From Ceratotherium simum simum (Eukaryota > Chordata > Mammalia > Perissodactyla > Rhinocerotidae): a stretch of DNA of 64,000 nucleotides. A model generated the notes under the pieces. That model saw nothing but the letters and a program-made list of their open reading frames with translations. It was not told the origin of the DNA and did not search any database. Below are positions 20,480 through 32,216 of this stretch, in pieces (the stretch's first letter is position 1; each line of letters opens with the position of its first letter). The position numbers and the translations under genes were made by a program. The stretch lies in NCBI RefSeq assembly GCF_000283155.1, contig NW_004454239.1, forward strand, positions 8,602,820 through 8,666,819. The letters are read 5' to 3'.

Positions 20480-21165
20480 TTATTTTTACCTGTTAAACTG
20501 GCAGAGTTTCATTTTCTTTTTAAAGGTAACTCAGCGTGGGTTGGGATGCAGGGAAACGGATACACACACACTCCTGTGGTGGTGATGCGATGGGTAAAAC
20601 CTTCTGAAGGGCGACTTGGCAATATGTATCAAAAATCTTAACATGTTTATACCCTTGACCTAGTAATTGCTCTTCTAGGATTTGATACTAAAGAGCTAAT
20701 CAGGGATGTGACAAACTTTGATGAACAACCTTGTTTTTAAAGTGCTATTCATAATTGCATAAAAGTGAAATAACTCAATGGCCAACAATAGGGAATTTCT
20801 TAAATAAGCCAAGGTACATTCCTATAATAAAATAGCATGGAACTCTTAAATAATGGTCTAACATATATTACTAATAGGGTTGTACATATTTTATAACTAT
20901 ACATAAATACATAAAACGTACACATACACACAGAAGTAAAATCACAGTTGGACAACATAGTATGATCTTATTTTTGTATATTTTTGTGCCTGTACTTATA
21001 TCAAGGAGAGAAAGTCTTAAGAATATAGAACAATATTTTATTGGTGGCTATTTTTGAGACAATGAAATCATACATTACTGGAATTTTCTTCTTTGAGCTT
21101 TTGTATTTGTGAAAATTTCTATCTTTTTTGACACTAGAAAAAAAGTTATTTTAAACTTATACATG
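20480..21165 (+). mobile_element. L1M/HAL1-type LINE, 3' part, sense
   Basis: Follows the L1 ORF2 3' region: 'cctgttaaactggcagag', 'gggcgacttggcaatatgta', 'tgacctagtaattgctcttc', 'caggatttgatactaaag', 'caatagggaatttcttaaat', 'atagcatggaactcttaaat', 'agtatgatcttatttttgta'. Many frame-breaking changes; old insertion. Confidence 0.75.
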
Positions 21166-21819
21166 TGTAAGTACTTGGCAAACTTAAAAATACTGAACCA
21201 CTCTTGTATATTCTTGTCTTATTCCTTCTGGTGGCTCTCTCCACCCCCTAAGAATGGGAGGGTTCCACTTCTAGGCTCTCAATGGTACGGGGAACTTGGC
21301 CCATGACCAGGCCCCACTGTTCCTCCCCTCATGGCCCTCTACCCCAGAACTGTCCTGCCTGCACCCCCAGAGGCCCCGAGGCTCAAGGCTCACAGCAGCC
21401 AGCCTGCAAAACAGCAGGCGATGCGTTGATGCTTTGGTCACTTACTGAGCATTTAGATACTAGATCGTGGGCAAGGACTGTGGAGAGAGGCAAGTCCCAG
21501 CCATCACTCTGTTATCTTCCTGCTATGGATTTTGTCATTACTGTATTTGCCTGTGCTACAGTTGGCAAAGACTGTACTCGTGATTGATGGCAGCAGATGG
21601 GCAATTTATTCTGCTGTTGGCTTTTTATGGTGGTGAACGTGGGAGTAAACGCAGTCAGAACACTTGGCTAAGCATTTGCTAATATCCGCTATTGACCGAG
21701 ACACACAGGGAGCTCCTCTGAGGCCACAGCCACAGTTTTCCTGCAGCAAAGGGGCCCAGGCTGCCCGGGAGTTGCACCGTCCCAGGAGACTGGGGAAGGG
21801 CGCCAGCCCCTGGCGTCCA
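21166..21819. other. Unassigned stretch
   Basis: 21280-21590 is moderately GC-rich with a 101-codon frame on the plus strand that has no domain; no repeat recognised. Confidence 0.4.
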
Positions 21820-21975
21820 TCGTCTCGTGTAAGCGCCATAGTCAGTGGGGCGCAGGTGTGGTTATCCTCGCTTTACAGAGACGAGAGGCGGAACGCCGTC
21901 TCAAGGTCACACAGCTGGTGAGTGTGAGAGCGAGAGTCTGAGGGCAGGTCTTCTGACGCTAACACTTAGCTCTTC
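21820..21975 (-). mobile_element. MIR SINE, antisense
   Basis: Antisense MIR: 'gtggttatcctcgctttaca', 'gagacgagaggcggaacgcc', 'tcaaggtcacacagctggtg' and 'gagggcaggtcttctgacgc'. Strong core match ('aaggtcacacagct'). Confidence 0.75.
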
Positions 21976-22799
21976 TAGCCACACTGCCTCGGCGTCTGCA
22001 ATCTGGTTTTCCCAGAAGTGGACCCTGAACCAAGGATTGATTAAGGAAATGCTCAAAACAAATAAGCCAACACAAACACACACAGACCAGTACCAGGTGT
22101 AGAAGAAGCAGGACGTGGAAGGGAAAGAAGCCAAGCAAGTGGGAGATTTCAGGGGATCCCAGCCACGGACTGATCCGGGGGGCTCTGGGGCATGACTCAC
22201 GCCTCCCAGTCCGTCCTCCGGGAAGGGAAGGGGCTGAGCTTTGTGGTCTAATCACCGGCTGTTCCGTCTGGGAGTGGGGTGGGCGGGCAGCTCCCACACC
22301 CACAGGCAGTCCCCTGCGGAGGGTCCCGAAAGGCGGAGGGCGGAGGGCACGCGTAGCTGGTGGCAGGGATCTGAGGGGGTCCGGGCAGGATACCATCAGT
22401 GTGCCCCAGGGTGAGGCTGGGAGAGAAAGCCTGGGTCCAAGGTCAGGGCGCTGGGACTTGGAGCTAGCTCTCAGCGGGAAAGGGCCTGCAGAGCAGGTCC
22501 CCACGCCAGCTTCTGGCAAGGGCACAGCTGGGATAAGTCCTGGAAAGAGCAGAGGAGCTCCACTGTCCTGAACCTCGCCTGTCAGACACATGCTCCAGGC
22601 GTTCCCCGAGGCCTGTGTGGCCCAAGGGATCCCACTTCCCCACCTACAGCAACACCTTAGGCTCGTCGCTTTGGTTAATTCCAAGGAGCTGTAGGACTAA
22701 ACCTCTAACGTTGGTCATGATCGATAAGGTCTACTTTAATTAGACTGGAATGCTCTCTGTTACATATAGAGCAAAGAGAAACTTGACTTCAAAATAGAT
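21976..22799. other. GC-rich stretch with a long antisense open frame
   Basis: The frame 22684-21959 (241 codons, minus) is the longest in the window. Its translation is Pro/Ser/Arg/Gly-rich with no domain or signal peptide, and it overlaps the antisense MIR at its 3' end. In GC-rich DNA such frames arise by chance, so I do not call a gene. Confidence 0.45.
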
Positions 22800-23090
22800 G
22801 TTCAATTTTACAAAAATTTTAGATTTACAGAGAGTTGCAAAGATAGTACAGAGTTTCCATTCACCCCTCACTCAGCTTCTCATAATGTTGACGTCTTGTA
22901 TTACCATGTGTGTCTGTCACGACTGAAAAATTAACGTTGGCACATTACTAACAAGTGAACTACAGACTTTATTCGGATTTCACTCGTTTTTCCACTGAAA
23001 TCCATTTTCTGTTCCAGGATCCAGTCAGGGATACCACATTGGCTCTAGGAGAAACTGGATTCTAATACTCCAAGGCTAACCAGAGTCGGT
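22800..23090. mobile_element. Probable old L1M-derived fragment
   Basis: 'caatttta..aaaattttagattt', 'gcaaagatagtacagagttt', 'ctcataatgttgacgtcttg', 'attaacgttggcacattact', 'gaactacagactttattcgg', 'tgttccaggatccagtcagg' and 'gataccacattgg' follow a dispersed sequence I recall from L1M-type elements. The family assignment and orientation are uncertain. Confidence 0.45.
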
Positions 23091-23194
23091 GCCTCTCCTC
23101 CCCTGATTCCTTCCGCTCCGAGTGTGCATTTCCTCCATTTTTACTTGTTGTAGCTCTTTCAATCGAGAGGGAGCTCTAAAACCAGCCCACATGT

Positions 23195-23400
23195 TCATTT
23201 ACTCCTTCAGGCATTCATGCAACATCCTTTACTTGGGACTTACTAGGTGCCAGGCATTAAACCAGTTCTGAGGCGACATCGCAAGAACAATTACATGCGT
23301 ATTTCCAAATAGTGGAGGAGGTCAACACTAATTAAATGAACACATAAAGAGGTGTGAAATTACGACCTGCGACAAGTGTTGGAAAGGAAAGGACACTATG
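23195..23400 (-). mobile_element. L2 LINE 3' end, antisense
   Basis: 'tttacttgggacttactagg' and 'tgccaggcattaaaccagtt' begin the antisense L2 3' terminus. It continues with an old-repeat body including 'taaatgaacacataaagagg'. Confidence 0.6.
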
Positions 23401-23649
23401 AAAACATGTACCTGTGGGCAGGCAGGCGGAGACAAGGAAGACTCCGGGGAGTCCGGCCTGTGGGCAGGTGGCGGTGGTACTCTTCTGAGAGACGGGACGT
23501 GGGAACAACACAGGTTTGTGGGGTGGGGCCCGTGAGTTTGGTTTGAAATACCCAAGCAGAGATGTCACACAGGCAGTTGGATAGATGTGTTCGGATCTCA
23601 GCATAGCAGCCTACTCTGATTATTCTAGCTGGATGCATTTCTTTTCTCT

Positions 23650-23855
23650 TTTACTTTGACTCTTATGACAGTCTATCTGTATCTATTTTATGGCACTTAA
23701 TCTATTAACAAAAATAATTTACCTTGTTCTAGAGCTGTTTTTCTTCTTGACTTTTCTGTTTCATAGAAGCATTTTTTGTCTATCTTCCCCCACACCATCT
23801 ATCACAATGCCTGTACCCAGTAGGTGCTTAATAAATGTTTATTGAATTGAATTGG
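23650..23855 (+). mobile_element. L2 LINE 3' end, sense
   Basis: 'tttatggcacttaatctatt', 'caatgcctgtacccagtagg', 'tgcttaataaatgtttattg' and 'aattgaattgg' are the hallmark L2 3' terminus. One of the clearest L2 ends in the window. Confidence 0.8.
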
Positions 23856-26096
23856 AAGGCATGCCAGTTGACAACATCATGGTTGTCTGAAGATATCACG
23901 GAAGAGGTGTGTTCTCCTAAAGAGGAAGCCAGACTAGTGTTTCCCAAACTACGTTTTACGGATACTTCTGCAGGATATTGACGGATATTCCACAAAAGGG
24001 AGGGTTTCATGGCCAATTAAATTTATGAAACTCTGGGTTAAACAAAGTTAACTTGATTTCTTTACTGTAGGAATCTCAAAGAGGGAATAGACTATGAAGT
24101 GTTTCCAAATGTTTTGATAACTCACTCTCACACCCCCTCTATTTTTAGAGTATCCAGTAGAACTAGTGTGCCTGAGAACAGTCTGGAAATGCTACAAATC
24201 CTGCCGGGTTTCCCCGGGGCTCATCCAGAGTGGCCAATATTCCTGTAGAATGAAATGAGACGTGATACACACACAGCCCTATGAAGACGCCAGGAACAAC
24301 ACCTTGCAAGTGACACCCCCCTCCACTGGGGGTGTGACCCCTGGCCCCCAGAGCATGCTCTGTCCTGGCCCTGACATAGATGCTCCAAGTGACAGCAGCC
24401 AGGGCTGCAGCTCTGCATCTTCTGCAGCACCTGCAATGGGCTGACCACGCAGCTCGTGGAGCTCTCATCTCCCTGGGTGACTAGACCTGCACAAGGCAGT
24501 TGCCAGGCGCTCAGGGTGGAGCAAGGCAGCAGCACAGGGAACGGGGCTCAGAGAGGGTGGGATGAGCCTGAGCAGTCAATGCATGCTTAAGCTCAATCAA
24601 TTGGCCTGTGTGTTCGGGGCAGGGAAGGGGCTGTTTAAATCAGAAAGGTCACAGGGGAAGAAACCAGATGGGCCAGGGCATGGCACCAGGAGAGTCAGTG
24701 GGTGGTGGAGGCTGAGAGAGTAAGGAAGGCCTGGCTCTTCTGCAGCCCGCTGTGAGCAGCTGCTGAGGGCCTGGGTGTGAACCCGCAGCGTGAGGGAGGG
24801 TGCAGGGACAGAGCCTGGAAAGCATGGCTCAGGAGCGCCCGTTGTCTTGGTGAGCAAAATGGTACACCTGCCTCTAGCTGAGACAGAGGGCAAGCCCGCT
24901 GCTGCTCTCCGGGAGCGATGACATTTTCCAGAGTGCTGGCCCGTCCCGAGCCTGTGCCGGGGCGCTCAGTGGTACCCTCACTGTGCAGCGACACACGGAG
25001 GGAGGCTTCTCAAAGAGCTCTCCTCACAGTAGCTGGGGGCTTTCACAGCAACACCCCCCACCCCTGAACTGGTCAAAGACTCCTCTGATCCACATGCTGC
25101 CCAGGGCCGACATGTGAGATCTGTCCTGCCCAGACAAAGCCTCAGCCAATACGGCTGGGTCAAAACCCAGTCCGAGCCTTGTGTCCACGATGCATCGACT
25201 GGAAGGCAAACCCCCCGTCGCACATGTGCCTGTGTTTTGTCTGTGTCAGACTCAGGTGGAAAACTGGACAACTATAGCCAGGTCCACCTGTGAAAGAAAA
25301 TAAAGGGGCCCAGCAAGAAGAAGCTGGCACTTATAAGGGGATGCCATCAAGTGTAATCAGATGGCGATGTGACCCAGAACCTCTGAAAGACTTGGGAGTG
25401 TTTAGCATTGAAAATAAAATATTCAGGATGTTAAGGAAACTGGCTTAGACATTCAAAATGCTGGCTGCTACCACACAGTAGAAGTCTTGTGATGGCTTTC
25501 AGTTGTGATAATTACGAGCTTTCAGAACACTCAGCTCAAACTGGCATAAACGATAAAGGCATTGATTGGATTGTGTAACAGAACAGTACAGCGGTAAAGG
25601 CCTTCAGGTCAGGCTTGATTCAGGAACGCAACAAGGACTCAGTTTTCCCCTTTTTCTCTCCTGCTTCCCATGTTGCCAGTTGCATTCGAAGGTTGACTCC
25701 CTTTGTGATTGCAAGCTTGCTGCCAGTGCTCTAAAGGCCGGGGCCTTCCTTGTCTAGAAGTAGAGGAGAGGTCTATGATCTGACAGTCTCAGAAAAGATG
25801 GTGAGGTACCTCTAACTGGACTAGCTTAGGGTGTGGTTTCCCTCTGCACACATTCTGCTATGGCTGAAACATGGGGACAGCCAACTAGTATAAGTGATCA
25901 AGTCCCTCCACTGGCACTGGGGGCAGGACAAAACTCCACAAAACATGCTGCTAGGAATGGGGAGAAGGGGGTTTCTCCAAAGAAAGCTGGAGTTACTTGA
26001 TCACAGAGGAGCAGACGTAGACACTAAGCACCCCAGGCCCCAGAAACAGAGGGCTTTGCCATCCGTGGGCAGCGTCCTCAGAAGGCATGGAGATGC
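23856..26096. other. Long stretch without a recognised gene
   Basis: 23935-24150 has a hAT-like feel ('agtgtttcccaaact' start) but is too diverged to place. 24160-25270 is GC-richer with overlapping frames on both strands (24468-24163, 24535-24221, 24893-24597, 24994-24695 minus) and no domain. 25300-25900 has mixed composition with nothing recognised. Confidence 0.4.
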
Positions 26097-26114
26097 CTGC
26101 CCTCTGGTGGCGAT
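26097..26114 (-). promoter_or_regulatory. CTCF-type binding motif
   Basis: The minus strand reads ATCGCCACCAGAGGGCAG, matching the core of the CTCF consensus (GCCACCAGRGGGCRG) at nearly every informative position. Motif only: occupancy, conservation and orientation pairing with other sites are unknown. No recognised SINE or LTR carries it here. Confidence 0.5.
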
Positions 26115-27525
26115 GAGGGGGCTGGAGGAGGTGCCCTTTGGATGGTCCCTTCCAGCCTCACGTGCTTTCCAGTCCTGCTTCAGCCCCTCTTGTCCTCCAG
26201 GGATCAAAGCGTTCTCCACCTGCTCCAGGCCCAGAGTCTAGGGGCAGGGCTAACCACTCTGCTTCCCTCCCTCCTTGTTCTTCCATTTGTGTCATTTACA
26301 GTGCGAGTCGAATTGCATCCAGAATGATTTCTGTGCAAATAGCGTCTGGCTTGTGCTCTCTTTTCAAAGCTAGTTGAGTCCCAAGGACCTTGCTAGAAGC
26401 AGTTGGTATAATGACAGTCAAAAGTAGAATTTTGTAGAAATGCTGAGAAAGAGCTGCTCCCTGAAATGCGCTCTGTTCTCATGATGCTTCTCGGCCACCC
26501 TGCGCGTGCTGGCCCAGCCTAGTCCACGGCTACCATCTGACTTGTCCCAACGTACTCGACAAAGCCTCCCCCCTCCCCATGTCCACACTACAGGGAGCTG
26601 GCTGTGCTCTGTGGAACATGTTGGGGCTCTGGAATGGAAAATGGATGTGTGTGCATGGCATCTTTTACATAGAAAGATCACTGGGGGACGTCCATCCTCA
26701 GAGCTCCTCCTTGTCAGGCGAATGTGGGGCCAGTTCTCTCCACCGTCAGCCTCCCCCAGGTGTGCTCCTGACCCAGGCGGCTCCTCCGCACACTCAGACC
26801 AAGACTCGTCAGGCTGCTCTTGCCAGTATGCGCACCAGAGAGACCTGGAACTAATATCAACTAAACTGGAGTTGGAAATGCCTTTCTGTGTCCCACATGG
26901 ATGTGCGCTTCCCAGATGCCCCTTCGAGGGAGGGCTCGCTGCCGGGACACCAGCTGTGTGGTCAGCAGGCCGCTGCCCTTTCAAGTCAGGACCTTCCTGG
27001 AGCTGCCCGCCTCCAGGCCTCCACTGACTCAGCAAAGCAAGGGCATCCAGCAGCCTGAGGTGACAACTCAGGGCTCTGCCCCCACTGGCCTGGCTGAGGT
27101 TCCCTGGGCACAAGCTGCCGTCTGATGCCTTTCTCTGCTACTTCTGCTGCTTCTGCTTCCTTCAGTCATTCATCTCTGACACAAATCTTGCCCCTCTCAC
27201 ACTTTCATCTCAGAGTCTGCCCTGTGAGCCTAACCTGAGCCACCTCCCAAAGGCAAACTCTGCAGAGGTCTGAGGGAGGGTGGAGGAGACAGGAGACCCC
27301 CTGGCTGTGGCAGAGCTAAATCCCAGAGTCTCCCTAAGACCCTCCCCCTGGTTGACCGCGTTACAGAGTGGGCCGAGCCAGTTTCACAACTTGCATGTCT
27401 TCAGGGTCCAGGCAGGTAGAGTAAATGTGGGCCGGGGGCAAGGTGCAAGACATTAGGGACAAGTGGGGCTTGTGACAAACTGGACCATTCATGCCCTGCT
27501 TGAAGGCATTGAAACAGAAATAAAT
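26115..27525. other. GC-rich stretch, overlapping open frames, no gene
   Basis: Minus-strand frame 27113-26418 (231 codons) overlaps plus-strand frames 26506-27027 (173 codons), 26579-26854 and 26901-27125. Long frames on both strands over the same DNA, with Pro/Ser/Cys-rich translations and no known domain, argue for GC-driven chance frames. Confidence 0.45.
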
Positions 27526-27546
27526 ACACACACACACACACACACA
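27526..27546. repeat. (AC)n microsatellite
   Basis: About 10 uninterrupted CA units, followed after 'taaa' by a further short CA stretch to about 27558. Likely length-polymorphic. It produces a spurious Val/Cys-rich antisense translation. Confidence 0.95.
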
Positions 27547-27654
27547 TAAACACACACAAAACAATAAAGCATTGTTATTTTGGCAAAAATTAAAAACGTC
27601 TTTGATCCCAAATTGCCTCTGGGCTGCTGGTTTGTGAGACCTGGTCTAAATGAA

Positions 27655-27805
27655 AGGTTTCTGGCTCTTTGCCTCAGTTTCCCAGTCTGTTAATAGGGCC
27701 ACCTTATAAGTTTATTTTGACAGTTGAGCAAGTCAGTCCCCATAAATAATCGAGTGTAGTGCCTGGCACATAGAAGCATTCAGTAATTCCAGCTATTACT
27801 AAGTC
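27655..27805 (+). mobile_element. MIR SINE, sense
   Basis: 'ttgcctcagtttcccagtct', 'gttaatagggccaccttata', 'cgagtgtagtgcctggcaca' and 'tagaagcattcagtaatt' give the MIR core and 3' end in sense orientation. Confidence 0.75.
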
Positions 27806-28650
27806 ATTACACTAGTTTTGTAAAAACAAACAAAACAAAACGGAAAGAAATCGCATCGGCCCTGATGTCAATGCTATTTGGCAGGTCCCGTTGCTGGGGC
27901 CTGGTTTTGATAACCACGAGCCACCACTTTAATATTTGTTTATTTGTGTCCTGAATCCGCTGATTCAGACTTCCCTTCCTCTCCCTGGAAGCTGACTTTA
28001 CACTCTAATTTAGGGTGGTAACTGACCATCGCAGAGGAAATCCCCTATAACGAAAACCTGCTAAATCACTGCCCTCATGAGCAGGCTCGGAGCCCTTTTC
28101 TGAATAAAGGTGTACATTCTGAAGAATTTTCAAAGTAATATCTCCAGCTCTAAGTATTTTATGATCAGTTTTAAGCAGTGTCTGGGGTCCAGGTCCCCAT
28201 GGATGCCCACAGGGCACATTAGAACCTGAGAAGCAATTTTCCCCAGGTAATGAATCTGCTGTGGCTGCGGGACCACCCAACGGGGCAGCAGGCCTCCGGC
28301 GAGGCCTCGGCGAGGCGGCAAGCGCCCAGGCTGCTTCCTCTCTGTCTGTAAACAGCGGCACAGAGATTCGAGGGGCTGTTGTGATCACCACACTGACCTG
28401 GGAAAAGGCAGCCCAAAGTAGACGTTTCAGTAGTCCCGTACCTTTTCCACTAGGATTTTACCTTTGGGATTAAAAATTTAAAAGTTCATGGACACTACCC
28501 CATAGCAATAGAGATGGTCTGGGACAGTAAAAGGTCCAGTTGTCTTTGACTCTGCCCCGTTGTTTTGTTATTTACCCACTTGGAGTTCCTCAGCCAAGTG
28601 TGGACCTGAGGTCTCACACTCCCTGCTCAGCTCCCTTCATGCCAGTGCTG
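27806..28650. other. Unassigned stretch
   Basis: Short A-rich simple tract 27822-27850 ('aaaacaaacaaaacaaaacg'). 28260-28330 is CpG-richer. The antisense frame 28391-28005 (128 codons) has no recognisable domain. Confidence 0.4.
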
Positions 28651-28780
28651 CCTTCCCCCGCACCCGCCTCCTGCTCGATGCCACAGCCCACTTTCCCCAT
28701 ACACTCTGCCTCCTGCTTGATGCTACATTCCGCCTTCCCCGCACCCACCTCCTGCTCTATGCCACAGCCTGCCTTCCTCT
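28651..28780. repeat. Minisatellite, about 40-bp unit, 3 copies
   Basis: Units start at about 28651, 28691 and 28733, with a partial fourth at 28772. Each carries 'ccttcccc', 'cctcctgct' and 'atgccacag' in the same order. Units differ by substitutions and small indels. The plus-strand frames across it are by-products of the repeat. Confidence 0.85.
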
Positions 28781-30027
28781 CACAACCACACAATCACTAC
28801 AGGAAAGAGGCATGAACGCCTGGGGACCACTGAACTCAGGCCTTGGCTGTTCTCCTTTGAGGTGATACAGACACTAGAGAGGCACAGGGGACGTGGTGCT
28901 GGCTGCAGGGCCTGCCCTGCATCTGCCTCCCAGTCCTCGTCCCTGTGTGAGCCTCCTCCTGCCCCTGCTGTGTGGATTCCTGTCAGCATGATGAGGGTCC
29001 TCCCAGCATTCTCACTGGTCCTGTCCTCAGGCCCGCCCGAGAGCATCCCAGGGGAAAACTTGCCCGGTCCACCCTGAACTGAACCACCGTCCCTCTCTGA
29101 ACTCAAACCTGTAAAATGCCACTCACATTTTCTTGGATAATTTCTGTGTCATGGGCCGTTTCCTCTCTTCTCTCTGCTCTCACAGCTTGAACTTGAGCTA
29201 AGATGTATACCAGCTTTAAAAGGTCTGGATTTTATTGTGCATGACAATTTTTAGAATTTACCTCTATCTTTTCTGTTGACTGCCCGACTCCTTTGTGAGA
29301 TAATGAATTAATGTTGCAGGAGAGGATGGGCTGGTCTCCCCATTAAGCATGGCCCCTTCGCCCCCACCCTGGGCATTTTGTCCACATCAGTGGTTTCAGT
29401 GGCCCACGGTGAGGCGATGCGACCCCATGCAGCACTAAGTCCCTCCAGGTTTTGTGAGTGGGGAAGAGGCCGTGTGGATGAGCAGGGGCCCGGGGCCCAC
29501 GTGGGCTCTTCTCCCTCCATCAGTCCTCCGTTTCCCTTCCCTCCTCTCATCCCACTTGGTCTCTCAGCTCCTCTCAGTATTCAGTCTGGTTGTTCCTTGG
29601 TTCAATTTCCTTCACTTCACTGTGTAACTTTATTGAAAATCTAATCTTTACCCTCCACGGCCTGGGTGCCATGGGGCCAGGCAGCAGGAAATGAGCCGTG
29701 CTCCCCGCCCTGCACCCCAGCTAACGAGGGCTGATGAGCTGAGCGACACTGACTCCAACCTCAACAGGGTTAGCATGCTGTCCTAGGTGAGAAAAGCGTT
29801 TTTTGGGCACAAAGGAGGAGAGACTGACACCAGCAGAGGGACCCACGAGGGCATCATGCAAAGAGAGCAGGGGCACTCTAGGCAGAGATAACCATGCGGG
29901 CAGAGACAACCATGTGGGCAGAGACAGGGACAGGAGTGTCGGGCCCAGTGCCGGTGAAGGACGGCTCAGTGGAAGACCAAGTTAGAAAGCTAGTGAGGAG
30001 ACTGGCATGAATGGAATGTCAGAGGAT
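28781..30027. other. Unassigned stretch
   Basis: No gene or confident repeat. The largest frames are 29106-28780 minus and 29378-29644 plus, without domains. An 18-bp tandem repeat lies at 29882-29926. Confidence 0.4.
29882..29926. repeat. Short tandem repeat, 18-bp unit, 2.5 copies
   Basis: 'gcagagataaccatgcgg', 'gcagagacaaccatgtgg' and 'gcagagaca' occur head to tail. Translated, they give repeated 'RDNHxG' units in the plus frame 29803-29985, which is not a gene. Confidence 0.8.
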
Positions 30028-30627
30028 GTGTGGCCAGCAGAATTCTCAGATGGCCACTAAGATCCTCACCCCAGTGCACACACCTTCTCCAAGCGACTCA
30101 ATCAAATAAGATTCTATTTGCTGTTGTGATGTAATTAAGCTCTCAAATCAGTTGATCTTAAAAATACAAGGATTATCCCAGGTGGGCCTGATCTAATCAG
30201 GTGAATCCTTAAAAGGAAATGGGTTCTTCCTGGAAATAAAGATGGGAAGCATGAGAGGAATTTGATGTGAGGGAGATTCTTTGTTGTTGGATTTGAAGAT
30301 GGAGGGGACCAGGTGGCAAGGAATGTGGACAGCCTCTAGGATCTGAGAGCACAGCCTGGCTGACAGCTAGAAAGGAAAAAGAGGTCTCAGCCCTACAACC
30401 ACAAGGAATTGAGTTTGGCCAACTCTGAAGGAAGTTGGAAGCAGATTCTTTTCTTAGAGCCTCCAGAGCAAACACCTGGCCAACACCTGGATTATAGCAT
30501 CCTGAGCCCCTGCTCAGAGAACCCAGCCACACTGTGCCCAGACTCTGACCTAAGAGAAGAGCGAGCCCGTAAACGGCCCCGTCCTCTCAGCTTGTGCTGA
30601 CTTGTTACGCAGCAACAGATGAGTAAG
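30028..30627 (+). mobile_element. MaLR-type LTR (MLT1-like), sense
   Basis: Follows the MLT1 order: 'tggccactaagatcctcacc', 'gatgtaattaagctctcaaa', 'aaggattatcccaggtgggc', 'ctgatctaatcaggtgaatc', 'cttaaaaggaaatgggttct', 'gaagatggaggggaccaggt', 'caaggaattgagtttggcca', 'aagttggaagcagattcttt' and the end 'cttgttacgcagcaacag'. A solo LTR; no internal sequence seen. Opposite in orientation to the copy at 4780-5325. Confidence 0.75.
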
Positions 30628-30999
30628 AGAGCGTGCAGGCCCACACAGGAGGGCTCCTCGAGAAGACTATCCTAAAGCAGAGCGAGGAAAGATGAGCAGG
30701 GGTGGAAGTACGTGCAGGGGGACAGGAGTGAGGAGAACTCCAGGGGAGGGACAGCATGCACAGACACCCCGCGACGGCAGAGGCTGGCCCCTCCGACCAG
30801 CCGAGCAGTGTGTCTGGGCTTCAAAGACCAAGGGGGTGCTGTCGTCAGAGGTAGCAGGGCCAGACTGGGCAAGGTCTGGTGGGGTCACACTTAAGTGGGT
30901 GGTCGGGATCCATTTGTATGTCTGAAGATCCCTCTGTCAGCAGTGCAGTGGGCATATCATGGGTGTGGATGCACACGACAGATGTTTAGAAGGTAAAGT
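30628..30999. other. Unassigned stretch
   Basis: Purine-rich on the plus strand with overlapping short frames; no repeat family or gene recognised. Confidence 0.4.
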
Positions 31000-31240
31000 A
31001 GCAGGGGATTGGTGGGGAATGAAGTAAAGGAAGGGAGCAGGATGAGCAAACAGCAGAGGTTTCCAGATTAGTCATACAGACAGATGGATGATGGTGTCAT
31101 TCAGTAAGATTAAGGGCCAGATTTGGGGCACGAGCAGCCCCAGGACACAGCAGTGAGCAGAGCCACTGGGACATCGAAGCAGAGATGCTGAGTCAGGGAC
31201 CACAGGCACAGGCTAGACTTCAGGGTGAGTCTGTGCTAGA
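31000..31240 (-). mobile_element. Old L2-associated repeat fragment, antisense
   Basis: 'gacatcgaagcagagatgct', 'gactt..cagggtgagtctgtgctagagatctgaattt' resemble an upstream part of the same long ancient repeat seen at 33000-33550. I place it with L2 from memory; the assignment is tentative. Confidence 0.4.
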
Positions 31241-31365
31241 GATCTGAATTTAGGGATCTTCGCTTTGTGGCTAGTAATGGATTTCTTGGGAGACCACGCA
31301 CTTGCCCAGATAAGAGACCAGAGTAGTCAGTGGAGAGGATGGGCTCAGGAGCAAACTGTGTAGCA

Positions 31366-31556
31366 GTGGTTCTCAGAGAGGGTGCATCAGAGCAGCCTGC
31401 TGGAGACGTGGCAACACCCAGAGCGCTGGGCCCCGGACAGAGACCTCCTGATTCAGGGGGTTGATTCTTCTGATTCAAGCATTTTGTTTCTAATAGGCTC
31501 CCAGGTGATGCTGACACTGCTGATCTGGGGATCACACTTTGAGAACCACCTCCTTA
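31366..31556. mobile_element. MER5A-type hAT-Charlie MITE
   Basis: Starts 'agcagtggttctcagagagg' and ends 'cacactttgagaaccacctc', inverted ends typical of MER5A. Inside are 'cctcctgattcagggggttg', 'tctaataggctcccaggtga' and 'tgctgacactgctgatctgg'. No clear 8-bp duplication remains. Confidence 0.75.
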
Positions 31557-32216
31557 CAATAATGGTTAATGGCCACGTAAGGAGGAGGAACCAGTAAGGA
31601 AAGTAGAGAAACGGTGGCCAGAGAGGAGGGAAAAGTACCGGGTGGGTGGCAGGGTTCATGCACCTGACTTTTAGGCTCTCCTTCGGGTAAAAACTATCTG
31701 ATGTCCTCTATTGTTTTCTCCAAGTTCCTTGTTTTCCAGTCTGTTAATCACATCTACCTTCTGTCCATCCTCACCTGGGTCAGTCATGGAAGTTAAAACA
31801 TCGTTATGCCTCTACTGGGGACAGCTGTCCTGAGCCAAGCCCGGGACCCAGATCTCTCAACTACACCTTCCTTGACAGCTGGACGCCAGACTGCAGGGAA
31901 CCCTAGCCTCAAAGAGCTCTTGGCTAAATCAGGAGATGCCAGAAAAATTAATCAACAATTGACCAAAATAAAATTTGGTTCTTCCCATAAGAAAGGTAGA
32001 TATAATTCATATTGAGACATCCACTATGACATGTCCTTGTCCTCAGTGAGGAAGACAAGCATACAAGTGACTCTATTGGTCGTTGCTTTAATCATATTGT
32101 ATTTCAAAGCGTGTGGAAAGAACAGATACAGTGTGGGACAGGGCCTGTTATCTCCACAGAGAAATGAAGGAACAGAGTAAGGGCTGGAGGCAGATGTCAT
32201 ATGAAGAGGGTTTTGT
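31557..32216. other. Unassigned stretch
   Basis: No gene or repeat recognised; short frames only (31806-32015, 32113-32337 plus). Confidence 0.4.

Noticed and set aside
21959..22684. 241-codon antisense open frame, longest in the window
   Set aside because: GC-rich DNA with few stops on either strand; translation is Pro/Ser/Arg-rich with no domain; its 3' end overlaps an antisense MIR.
26418..27113. 231-codon antisense frame and overlapping 173-codon sense frame
   Set aside because: Both strands are open over the same GC-rich DNA, no domain on either, no splice or promoter context; most likely chance.
28651..28780. Repeat array as a CRISPR array
   Set aside because: Contiguous diverged units with no unique spacers, in mammalian DNA.
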